Origin: Gemmatimonadaceae bacterium
Lineage (GTDB): Bacteria; Gemmatimonadota; Gemmatimonadetes; Gemmatimonadales; Gemmatimonadaceae
NCBI GenBank assembly: GCA_013697785.1
Contig: JACCWE010000030.1
Location: 32,079-96,078, forward strand
DNA: 64,000 nucleotides
Direction: 5' to 3'
Position numbers and translations under genes: made by a program. The notes below the pieces were generated by a model that saw nothing but the letters and a program-made list of their open reading frames with translations, ran no database searches and was not told the DNA's origin. This document shows positions 48,154 through 55,741 of the stretch, piece by piece; positions within the stretch are counted from its first letter, which is position 1, and each line of letters begins with the position of its first letter.

Positions 48154-50025
48154 AAAAAGCAGTGATCCGCCGCTTCGCACGCTGTTCTGAAACGCAAGAA
48201 AGGCCCGGTCGCGGTCCCGAAGCCCAAGCCACACGAATCCCTTCGCTGCTGAATCGACGTACTCGTGCCGGGCGAGCGAATCGAGCGTGTTAAGGATCGC
48301 CAATGCCAGACGACGTTTTCCGCCAATTCCGTACACGTATCCGAGAATGCCGAGGTCACCGGCGAACGGATGCAATCCTTCGAGTCGGATGCTTCGCTCC
48401 ATGCTGGCGATCGCCTCGTCATTCCGCCCTTCCTTTAAAAGCACCAGCGCCAGCTCCTGATACCCGGCAGAGTATGTGGAATCCAGGAGGAGCGAGCGCC
48501 GGATCTGCTTGTCGGCCTCCGCATTGCGGCCTACGCCGAAGAAGGCAGCTGCCAGGTTCGCCGCGATTGGATTGGAGGTCGGGTCGAGCTCGAAGGCGCG
48601 CTTGGCTTCTGCCAGTGACTCCGATGCGCGATCCTCGTTTCCCATCACGCAGCTCAGAAAAAAGTGCGCGAACGCATCTCCCTGGTCGAGTGCAATCGCA
48701 TGGCGCAGCTCCTGCTCTGCGGATCGCCAACGATGTTCACTAATGTCCACGACGCCACGAGCCACGAATGCCTGCGCCGATCCCGTGTCGATGGTGACCG
48801 CCCGTGATGCCTCGAGCTTCGAATCCGCATGCATCATCGCTGGGAGGCGATTCGAAAATGACGGCAAAATTGCGTAGGCCAGTGCGAGGCCGGCATGGGC
48901 GGGCGCAAACTTCGGTTCCCTGGCCACCGCCTCCCGATACAGCTCGATCGCGTGCTCAATCGATGGTCGTGTGCGCCGCGCCAGAAATATCTGTCCTTCC
49001 CGGTAAAGCACTACGGCGTTCGCGTGGTCAGTGGCCATCGATCCTGATGCCTCCTCCCCGTGGCCGGCGTTGCTTTCGCTCTCCGAGTGCGATGGAGCGG
49101 TCGGCGATGCGACGAGTGCGGTCGGCGGCGTGCGAGCGAACCAGAGCAGCAGCATCGCGGCAAGAGTTGCTGGCGCAAGCCACTTCACCTTCCCGCGAGT
49201 CGATGCAGCTCGAAAGACTGGACCCTCCTTCGGGTTGACCATGTCGCCGGGCGCGATGGAGAACGGGATGGCTGCAGCCGGAAAAAGTTGCGCGACAGGC
49301 GCATGCGCCTGCTGTTCGTCGGCTCGGATGGACCGTAGTAGCTGGGCGAATCTGTCATCGACCGCGAGGTGATAATTCTGTTCGAGCAGAGCTTGATAGG
49401 AGCGGCCGAAACTGATGGCCTCCGCACGCTCTCCTGAATCCGAGAGACATTTGAGCAGGCCGTAGGCCGCGCGCGACTGCAGGGGCTCGATCGATAGCGA
49501 CCGCCTCCACCACGCCGCCTGCTGAGATGCCTGCTGGCCACTTTCCTCGGCCAACACTGCCAACGCGCCGATGCAGCCATCCTTGAGCCGACGTCTCTCG
49601 AGCGACGCCCATTCCTCGAAGTGGGACCCTGCCCCCACGTGCGCTCCATCAAGAAAGTCGCCCGTGTAAAGCTCAACGGCACGTCGTAGTGCGCCAGCTG
49701 CGATCGCGGATTCGAATTCACCGACGTCGGTGACTAGCACTTCCTCGTTCGCGGTAAGGGTCGACTGTGCCTCGAAGAAGGCATCATCGCCCAATGCGCG
49801 CCGGGCGGCATGTAATCCCTGCCGCAAGAGACCGCGTGCGCTTTCGAGCGGGCGCTCGCCCCAGAAATACAGAAGGAGCTTGTCCCTGCTTATTCCATTG
49901 TGGCCGGCCATCGCAAGTCTTGCGATCATGGCGAGCTGCCGGCGTTGAATCGAATCCACGCGCAGCCCGTCGTCGTGCCTGTGCAATGCGAGGCTGCCTA
50001 ACAGGACCAACCGGAATCGAGGCAT
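48097..50025 (-). CDS. BTAD/TPR transcriptional regulator, 3' end apparently frameshifted
   Basis: The open frame gives 642 residues: a winged-helix plus BTAD region (about 1-240, with DKLLLYFWGERPLESARGLL), one membrane segment (WLAPATLAAMLLLWFA, about 285-302), then TPR repeats to ~600. The ending SLLFDYLSRRSHVRSAARGPAL looks wrong. The next frame reads FLITFPGDPMFDPLRVDP and RFDSLL, the usual end of this family, to a stop at 48021. Removing one T from a run of five (A run 48154-48158 on the plus strand) joins both frames into about 667 residues. Similar one-component regulators control accessory gene clusters. Confidence 0.8.
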   Translation of the reverse strand: MPRFRLVLLGSLALHRHDDGLRVDSIQRRQLAMIARLAMAGHNGISRDKLLLYFWGERPLESARGLLRQGLHAARRALGDDAFFEAQSTLTANEEVLVTDVGEFESAIAAGALRRAVELYTGDFLDGAHVGAGSHFEEWASLERRRLKDGCIGALAVLAEESGQQASQQAAWWRRSLSIEPLQSRAAYGLLKCLSDSGERAEAISFGRSYQALLEQNYHLAVDDRFAQLLRSIRADEQQAHAPVAQLFPAAAIPFSIAPGDMVNPKEGPVFRAASTRGKVKWLAPATLAAMLLLWFARTPPTALVASPTAPSHSESESNAGHGEEASGSMATDHANAVVLYREGQIFLARRTRPSIEHAIELYREAVAREPKFAPAHAGLALAYAILPSFSNRLPAMMHADSKLEASRAVTIDTGSAQAFVARGVVDISEHRWRSAEQELRHAIALDQGDAFAHFFLSCVMGNEDRASESLAEAKRAFELDPTSNPIAANLAAAFFGVGRNAEADKQIRRSLLLDSTYSAGYQELALVLLKEGRNDEAIASMERSIRLEGLHPFAGDLGILGYVYGIGGKRRLALAILNTLDSLARHEYVDSAAKGFVWLGLRDRDRAFLAFQNSVRSGGSLLFDYLSRRSHVRSAARGPAL

Positions 50026-50192
50026 GGCGATTCACGTTCAATAAACGATCGGATAACGCGAGTTCCATACGCTGCTCGTGTAAGGGAACGCACGCGGCGC
50101 AGGTTGGCGAGGACACGAAGCCGTAAGGCTGTCACGCCTCCTTTTTTCCAACCTCCTGAGTCGATTGACGAATTTGTAAACAGGAGCGCTCC

Positions 50193-50807
50193 ATGAATGT
50201 GGATCGTGAGCCCACCCCGGGATCAGTGGATTGCGGTTCGCTTGAGGACCACCAAGCGATGTCGCCACTCCTCTGTATGCTGGAGGCCCTCCATGAAGGC
50301 GTCATCTTGGTCAAGACGCACGGAGTTCTCGGATTCAGGAACAGTGCCATGCTAGAGTTGCTGGATTCCGATCCAGAGTCCGAGCTTCTGTTGCGAGCAG
50401 TCAGAGACCATGGCCAGCGATGGCTACGCAGACGGGCGCTCGGTGAGCGGGGATTCACGTCAACGCAAGAGGGCACCGACATTCGCGTGCTGACCAGGGG
50501 CGCGAGCTATCTCCTGCGCGGCACATCTCTCGAGCCGAGCGACGCGGGCAGGGCCACAATGGTCGTTCTCGTCGATCGGTCGGGAGTAAAAATGCCGACG
50601 ACGGCGCGGCTGCGCGGGCGTTTCCGCCTGACGTCTCGTGAGGCGGAAGTCGCGCTACTGTTGGCTGAAGGTGCGAGCGATGCGCAAATCGCTGCAGCGC
50701 TCTGCGTCAGTGTTCACACCGCACGTCATCACGGCGAACATGTTTTCATCAAGGTCGGAATTCATTCCCGGAAGGCACTCGCCATCCACTTGGCGAGTGT
50801 CTGCTAG
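50193..50807 (+). CDS. LuxR-type regulator with PAS-like N-terminus
   Basis: 204 residues. The C-terminal ~60 are a GerE/LuxR helix-turn-helix: LTSREAEVALLLAEGASDAQ, then IAAALCVSVHTARHHGEHVF. The N-terminal part (MLEALHEGVILVKTHGVLGF) looks like a PAS domain; no receiver Asp pattern is seen. It lies divergent from the BTAD regulator across a 167-base spacer and may control it or the acyl carrier operon. Its last 153 bases overlap the phosphopantetheinyl transferase gene on the other strand. Confidence 0.8.
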   Translation: MNVDREPTPGSVDCGSLEDHQAMSPLLCMLEALHEGVILVKTHGVLGFRNSAMLELLDSDPESELLLRAVRDHGQRWLRRRALGERGFTSTQEGTDIRVLTRGASYLLRGTSLEPSDAGRATMVVLVDRSGVKMPTTARLRGRFRLTSREAEVALLLAEGASDAQIAAALCVSVHTARHHGEHVFIKVGIHSRKALAIHLASVC

Positions 50808-51317
50808 CGGGTGGTCTTCGACGTCGCGTGCAACGACGGCCAGGCAGAGCATGCCTCCGAGCACCAGCCACGCGGAGTCGAAGAGCGCGCACACCGCTCC
50901 CATGCATTGCGCCCGCAGCAGGCCATCCGCTGCACCCGGTACGATGCAGATACCCGTCGGGAAGTAGTGTTGTGCGGCACCTGTAGCTTTGGCGGTTGCT
51001 TCCTTGAGCGCCCATCCAAGTGCGGGGCGAAGTCGCGCCGGCGCCACGTCGAGTGCGCTCCAGTCGTCGCGTGTAAGGATTTTTTCCGCGTGCCTCTGGG
51101 TTACGCGACTCACCAGAACGAGATCGACGCCGATCAGTCGCTTGCCTCGACATAAAAGGACTGCTGCAGAGCCTTCGGTGTGCGACGTGGACATGGTGAA
51201 GTCACGCGCATGTGTCGGATCCGACATCACGAGCGTACGTGCGACTCTCGCTGCGCGTTGATCAGCCAAGCGGCGCGGGCGGCCCACCAACGCCGGCAAG
51301 AGTGGATGGCGAAGCAC
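50655..51317 (-). CDS. 4'-phosphopantetheinyl transferase-like protein
   Basis: About 220 residues from GTG 51317; the start is uncertain, and the frame is open into the acyl carrier protein gene. The PPTase core is recognisable: MSTSHTEGSAAV, GVDLVLVSRVTQRHAEKIL (metal Asp) and GWALKEATAKATGAA (the W-x-x-KEA-x-x-K motif). It should attach the phosphopantetheine arm to the acyl carrier protein upstream. The last ~58 residues lie beyond the expected domain and are antisense to the LuxR helix-turn-helix coding region, suggesting a lost stop codon. Confidence 0.7.
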   Translation of the reverse strand: MLRHPLLPALVGRPRRLADQRAARVARTLVMSDPTHARDFTMSTSHTEGSAAVLLCRGKRLIGVDLVLVSRVTQRHAEKILTRDDWSALDVAPARLRPALGWALKEATAKATGAAQHYFPTGICIVPGAADGLLRAQCMGAVCALFDSAWLVLGGMLCLAVVARDVEDHPLADTRQVDGECLPGMNSDLDENMFAVMTCGVNTDAERCSDLRIARTFSQQ

Positions 51318-51352
51318 TATTGCGAGCCGACCAGCGACTGTAGTCCGGCGCG

Positions 51353-51661
51353 CTACGCCCGGCACGCTTCGCGCTCGGCGAACTCCCGTACGATCTCCGC
51401 CGTGATCGTAGTAGCGTGATTTCCGGCGGGGAGGCGCTCTTCCACATAACGTTCCCACGTCCCGACGGGAATACGGCGGCCGATAATGTCCTCGATGCGA
51501 AAAACAAGGTCGAGAAAATCGATTGATTCGGCGCCAAGATCTCGCATGAGCGCGGACTCCGAACGAATGAGATCGTGAGGGACTGTCAGTACTTCGGCAA
51601 TGAGATCCCGCACGACATCGATGGGAAAATTTGCGGTCACCACCGGCGTATCAGGGCACAT
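51353..51661 (-). CDS. Acyl carrier protein
   Basis: 102 residues. The phosphopantetheine site is Ser46 in DLGAESIDFLDLVFRIED, a good match to D-S-[LI]-x-x-[LV]-E/D-[LF]-V. The IGRRIPVGTWERYVEERL helix follows. It is longer than fatty-acid ACP (about 78 residues), which fits a specialised carrier. It overlaps the ketosynthase stop by 25 bases and sits next to its own PPTase. Confidence 0.85.
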   Translation of the reverse strand: MCPDTPVVTANFPIDVVRDLIAEVLTVPHDLIRSESALMRDLGAESIDFLDLVFRIEDIIGRRIPVGTWERYVEERLPAGNHATTITAEIVREFAEREACRA

Positions 51662-52941
51662 GCGTTTTGACCTCCAAATCCGAAGGAGTTGGTGAGTGCC
51701 ACGTCGAAGCGCTTACCGCGTGCGTAATTTGGCACGTAATCGAGATCGCACTCCGGATCCAGATGCTCGTAGTTGATCGTCGGAGGAAGAAAGTCATCCA
51801 TCATCGCCAGCGTAGTAGCGACGTATTCCACCGCGCCCGCTCCTGCGAGCAGATGTCCGATCATGGATTTGGTCGAGCTTACGGGAACTTGAAATGCGTG
51901 GATACCCAGAGCGACCTTGATAGCACGCGTTTCGACGCGGTCATTCATGAGTGTGCCCGTACCATGCGCGTTGATGTACTGCACATCGGCGACGCTGGCG
52001 TCGGCGTCAGCCAACGCGAGCGCGATTGCTCGCGCACCGCCAGAGGCGTCGGGCCGCTCGTCGGTGATACGGTACGCATCGCATGTCACTGCGCATCCAG
52101 CGGCCTCCGCAAGAATGGTCGCGCGGCGCGCCATGGCCATGCTTTCGCGCTCGAGCACCACGATGCCCGCACCCTCTCCGATGACGAACCCATCGCGGTC
52201 CCGATCAAAAGGGCGGCTGGCTGCTGCCGGTGCATCGTTCGCGCGGGAGAGTGTGCCTAGCATTGAGAAGCCGAGCACCCCCACCGGATTTACCATTGCG
52301 TCGGTGCCTCCGGCAAAAACGACGTCGGCATCGCCCTGCTGTATCATGCGCATGCCCTGTGCGATTGCCTGTGTCCCCGACGTGCAGGCCGTAGTGATGG
52401 TGGAGTTTGGGCCGCGCGCGCCCTGCTGGATCGCCACGTGAGCGGCGGCGAGGTTCGGCAAGCCACGCAGGCTCACGATCGGATTTACCCGTCTTCCATA
52501 TGCGCGGGCGAATGCGGGTATGTCGAACTCGGACGTGTCATCCAGCCTGGCGGCCTCGATAATCGCCTTGGCCTGCGACGAGATCATATCCATGTCCACC
52601 GGCCCCATGCCGCCCGCGCCGATACACACGCCGATTCGCTCGGAATCCACATCGCGCGCATCCAGTCCCGAGTGGCGACGTGCGAGCGCGGCGGCGACGA
52701 CCGCGAATTGCGTCGCGCGGCTCATGTGTTTCACCATTTTTCGTGGAACGACGAAATCACCGACGCACAGTCGCGACGATGCAATCTCGGCTGCGATTCG
52801 CGTGTCGAAACCTTCACAACAGAAGGCGCTGATCGGCCCCACGCCGGATCGACCCTCGCGCAACGCAGCGGAGAAGGCCAGCGCGCCGATTGCGGTGGGC
52901 GCGACCACGCCCAGGCCCGTGATCGCGACGCGTTCACGCAT
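51637..52941 (-). CDS. FabF-like beta-ketoacyl-ACP synthase
   Basis: 434 residues from ATG 52941 (MRERVAITGLGVVAP); an in-frame ATG at 52962 adds 7 residues. The Cys-His-His triad is complete: TTACTSGTQAI (Cys186), INAHGTGTLMND, and KSMIGHLLAGAGAVE with the catalytic Lys. Gatekeeper region FGFGGQNACAL is intact. It is an active-type condensing enzyme. It sits between a FabZ-like dehydratase and an ACP, but no ketoreductase, enoyl reductase or malonyl transferase is in the cluster. Confidence 0.93.
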   Translation of the reverse strand: MRERVAITGLGVVAPTAIGALAFSAALREGRSGVGPISAFCCEGFDTRIAAEIASSRLCVGDFVVPRKMVKHMSRATQFAVVAAALARRHSGLDARDVDSERIGVCIGAGGMGPVDMDMISSQAKAIIEAARLDDTSEFDIPAFARAYGRRVNPIVSLRGLPNLAAAHVAIQQGARGPNSTITTACTSGTQAIAQGMRMIQQGDADVVFAGGTDAMVNPVGVLGFSMLGTLSRANDAPAAASRPFDRDRDGFVIGEGAGIVVLERESMAMARRATILAEAAGCAVTCDAYRITDERPDASGGARAIALALADADASVADVQYINAHGTGTLMNDRVETRAIKVALGIHAFQVPVSSTKSMIGHLLAGAGAVEYVATTLAMMDDFLPPTINYEHLDPECDLDYVPNYARGKRFDVALTNSFGFGGQNACALIRRW

Positions 52942-53404
52942 GGGCGATCGCCGGGTATTCACCGAGCCACGTCGCCATCATCTGCCGAAAAGCCATATCG
53001 TACGAGGGCGCCATCAGCGAGCACGGCTCCACTAGCCGAAACGTCATGCGCGCGAGGGCGACGTCGTCTCCCGCACGTGATGCGCGCGCGCGCACTCGCG
53101 CCACGTCGACTGCGAGTTCTTCGATCTCAATGTCGAGGATCAGGCTGTCGCCGGGGCGCGCAAAGGAGACAAAACGCGCGCGCTCGATGGAGGCCATGAC
53201 GGCCATTCGACGCTCGTTCGCGCTCTTCCAGAGGAGAACGCCAGCCGTCTGCGCGAGTGCTTCCAGGAGAAACACTCCCGGCAGCACGGGGTTCCCCGGA
53301 AAGTGCTCGCCCAGTGCCTCATCGCGCAGGGAGACGCACTTGATCGCGCTGGCGCATCGGCCCGGTTCGAGCGACACGATGCGGTCCACGTGTGCGTGGT
53401 GCAT
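52934..53404 (-). CDS. FabZ-like 3-hydroxyacyl-ACP dehydratase
   Basis: 156 residues from ATG 53404. The hot-dog fold active site is GEHFPGNPVLPGVFLLEALAQ, with His34 and Glu48 in FabZ-like positions. The C-terminal ~25 residues (SYDMAFRQMMATWLGEYPAI) exceed normal FabZ. Its stop overlaps the ketosynthase start region by 8 bases. The lipoprotein gene ends 10 bases upstream, so all five genes are likely one transcript. Confidence 0.88.
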   Translation of the reverse strand: MHHAHVDRIVSLEPGRCASAIKCVSLRDEALGEHFPGNPVLPGVFLLEALAQTAGVLLWKSANERRMAVMASIERARFVSFARPGDSLILDIEIEELAVDVARVRARASRAGDDVALARMTFRLVEPCSLMAPSYDMAFRQMMATWLGEYPAIAHA

Positions 53405-53414
53405 TGGCGGGTCC

Positions 53415-54917
53415 TCAGTGCGCGGCCGCGGACCGCGGACGCGTGGCAGTGTACCTGTCTGCGGCGAAGGTCGCGGCCGCGTCGGGCACTTTGACGAAGC
53501 GCGCAAGCATGACAGAGTCGGGCGCGTCGACGGGGTCAAGGTGCAAACGATAGAAGCCTCTTGCGTGGACGAACACTGTGCGTGTCTTCCCTGCAGCAAG
53601 CGCCGGAGCCGGGAAAGTGATTGTAGCGTAGTCAGCGGTACTCGGCATTCCATAGTACCGCTCATCGCTTGCGGCGAGATCCGGGAGGATGTCCGCTCCC
53701 GTGTTGGTTCGAGCTACTCGCGCCTCGACTTCGCGGACGCGAATGCCTGGAGCGGTATCGTAGGCGATCGCGAACGAATTGAGCGCCCAGAAACCGTACG
53801 GTGGGCGGATGCGAATGCGAAGCGAGTCCCCTTGAACACGGCGAAGGTCGAGCTTCACGACCCGGTCCGTGGCGAGAAACGGCCCGCCGCCGGGAAGAAC
53901 GCCTCGGTCGACCCATCCCTGAGGCTCCTCCACGAAGAGCTTGAGCGCGTACAGTTCCTCTCGAAGGTTCCATTGGTGCAGGGCGGCTGCTGCTGCCACG
54001 TTCGTGTCGATGGCGGCGTACCAGTCGCGCAGCGCGGTCCCTCGCAGCTGGGAGAATTGACGAATCATTTGCGATCCCCACAGACCGGTCGACACTCGCG
54101 CGACAAGATATGCGCTCGTCGCTGCCCCCGGCCTTGCGAACGTCAGCGTGATTTCTTGTCGCGCGCCATGATTTCGCGTCGGCGGCACAACCGGTTCCCA
54201 CACTGCGTGGTCAGTCGCTGCGAGCCACGGAAGCAGATCGTGCCCATCCACGTCGTGCGCAGCGGTCGGGGCGCGAAGCGTTGTGAATCCGTAAAAGTGC
54301 CCGAACTCATTGGCCTTCACGGCGACGCCCGCTTCGTGATCGATCACGAGCAGTTGGAGCCGATTCGTATATTGAGTTTCATTCACCTCGTTAGTGACGA
54401 GTAAGCGGTACAGTCCATGATCGTTCGCGAGGGAGGAAAGCTCGCTGTAGTCGTCGCGCTCGAGGCCGCGTGTGATGGCGCCGCCGTATGGCTCTGCATC
54501 GAAGACGTAACGCGAGCCATCCCACGAGTAGATGAACGGACACGACTGTTTGGTGGCGATCGCGACAGCGCTAATCACGCCGGCGATACCAACCACCGTG
54601 CCGATGACCGCGAGAGTGGTACGGACTGGATCGATGGTTCGCAGCCACACGCGCTGCACGGAGTCTGCGGGAATGGCAATTGAGATCTTGTGTACTTCGC
54701 CGCGGATCGTGTCGTTGCGAAGTAGCGGACGCGAGTCACCGTCGAATTTGATTTCTCGACCGTCGATCAACGTGAGCTCGGCGATGTGATCCTTGCCAGG
54801 ATCGCTCTCGTTTCGAATGCTGGCCATGTCAACCGCATGGTTGTTGTGGCACGAGAGAGCCACCGTGAGCGGTACCGACACGGCGAGGACGAAGGCGAAG
54901 CGGCCGGGGATCTTCAT
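53415..54917 (-). CDS. Large lipoprotein of unknown function heading the acyl carrier operon
   Basis: 500 residues from ATG 54917, which gives a proper lipoprotein signal (MKIPGRFAFVLAVSVPLTVALSC). A short beta-rich region is followed by a hydrophobic segment (TLAVIGTVVGIAGVISAVAIA, about 110-130). A Cys-Pro-bearing segment (SCPFIYSWDGSRYVFDAEPY) and a long beta-rich body come next. I do not recognise the family. The internal hydrophobic segment may insert in the membrane or barrel. Its position as first gene of the dehydratase-ketosynthase-ACP-PPTase operon hints at handling or display of the acyl product. Confidence 0.7.
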   Translation of the reverse strand: MKIPGRFAFVLAVSVPLTVALSCHNNHAVDMASIRNESDPGKDHIAELTLIDGREIKFDGDSRPLLRNDTIRGEVHKISIAIPADSVQRVWLRTIDPVRTTLAVIGTVVGIAGVISAVAIATKQSCPFIYSWDGSRYVFDAEPYGGAITRGLERDDYSELSSLANDHGLYRLLVTNEVNETQYTNRLQLLVIDHEAGVAVKANEFGHFYGFTTLRAPTAAHDVDGHDLLPWLAATDHAVWEPVVPPTRNHGARQEITLTFARPGAATSAYLVARVSTGLWGSQMIRQFSQLRGTALRDWYAAIDTNVAAAAALHQWNLREELYALKLFVEEPQGWVDRGVLPGGGPFLATDRVVKLDLRRVQGDSLRIRIRPPYGFWALNSFAIAYDTAPGIRVREVEARVARTNTGADILPDLAASDERYYGMPSTADYATITFPAPALAAGKTRTVFVHARGFYRLHLDPVDAPDSVMLARFVKVPDAAATFAADRYTATRPRSAAAH

Positions 54918-55193
54918 TGCACGCTGTCCGTTAGAGTGGCGCATCACGCTTGCAGTCAGCGTCTGCTGCTGTCGTCTGCGCGAGTGAAATACAGCGTAGT
55001 CGAGACGTGAGAAACCCGCATGGGAGCTTCATCCCACTCCCCGATGAGTCCACCACGGTGCTATTGCGGGACCAATGGGCGAGTGCAACCCGTCACAGAT
55101 GGATGGGAGAAAGCTCCCATGCGCGAGTGAACGGCGAGCCCGATTGTCGATGGCAGAGAGCAGTTCATCCTAATCCCTCTGTCACGGAATCAC
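54918..55193. other. Divergent intergenic region with long-spaced inverted repeat
   Basis: This 276-base spacer separates the lipoprotein operon from the PEGA protein. It holds a perfect 12-bp inverted repeat, GCATGGGAGCTT at 55018-55029 and AAGCTCCCATGC at 55111-55122, 81 bases apart. No convincing promoter or small gene is visible. Confidence 0.5.
55018..55122. repeat. 12-bp perfect inverted repeat with 81-base spacer
   Basis: GCATGGGAGCTT (55018-55029) is the exact reverse complement of AAGCTCCCATGC (55111-55122). Weaker complementarity continues inward (CATCCCA against TGGGAG). It could be a looping operator, a long RNA hairpin or end remnants of a lost element. No transposase is nearby. 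Confidence 0.6.
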
Positions 55194-55685
55194 ATGCCGC
55201 ACCTTCGCACGGTCGCAATACTCATCGTATCCATGGTCTCGACCGCGTGTGCCACCATCATGCACGGCTCTTCCCAGGAGGTCGGCATCACATCCAACCC
55301 CACTAGCGCCATCGTTGCGATCGACAACCAGAATGCGGGCCACACGCCCTTCGTTGCGAGACTCTCACGGCGAGACAGTCACGTGGTGCGCATCTCGGCC
55401 GATGGATATGAGCCGGCCGAGCTCACGCTCACTCGGCATACATCGAACTGGGTATGGGGGAACATCATTTTCGGTGGGCTCGTCGGTGTCGCCGTTGATG
55501 CGATCTCCGGCGGTCTATATAAGCTCAGCCCCGACCAACTCGCTGCCTCGCTGACGACGCCGTCGGCATCCGTCACTCCGAAGAGAAATGGATTCTACGT
55601 CGTGCTCGTGCCACACGCCGACGCGAGCTGGATGAAGATCGGGCAGCTGCGTCGCGCCGAAGCGACGGATGGCAACGGGCGATGA
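55194..55685 (+). CDS. PEGA-domain lipoprotein
   Basis: 163 residues with a lipoprotein signal (VAILIVSMVSTACATIMHG). A PEGA-type segment follows: VGITSNPTSAIVAIDNQNAG, HTPF, then HVVRISADGYEPAELTL. A short hydrophobic Gly-rich stretch (WGNIIFGGLVGVAVDAISGG) lies after it. PEGA modules are small surface beta domains of unknown ligand. The stop overlaps a possible start of the next frame, but the glycosidase more likely begins at 55742. Confidence 0.75.
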   Translation: MPHLRTVAILIVSMVSTACATIMHGSSQEVGITSNPTSAIVAIDNQNAGHTPFVARLSRRDSHVVRISADGYEPAELTLTRHTSNWVWGNIIFGGLVGVAVDAISGGLYKLSPDQLAASLTTPSASVTPKRNGFYVVLVPHADASWMKIGQLRRAEATDGNGR

Positions 55686-55741
55686 CGAACGCGGCGGTCA
55701 GCAAGAATGTTGATCCCGACTATCGAAAGGAGAGTCCCGCA

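Noticed and set aside
55018-55122. Inverted repeat as ends of an insertion sequence
   Set aside because: Only 81 bases between the arms and no transposase; an operator or RNA hairpin is simpler.
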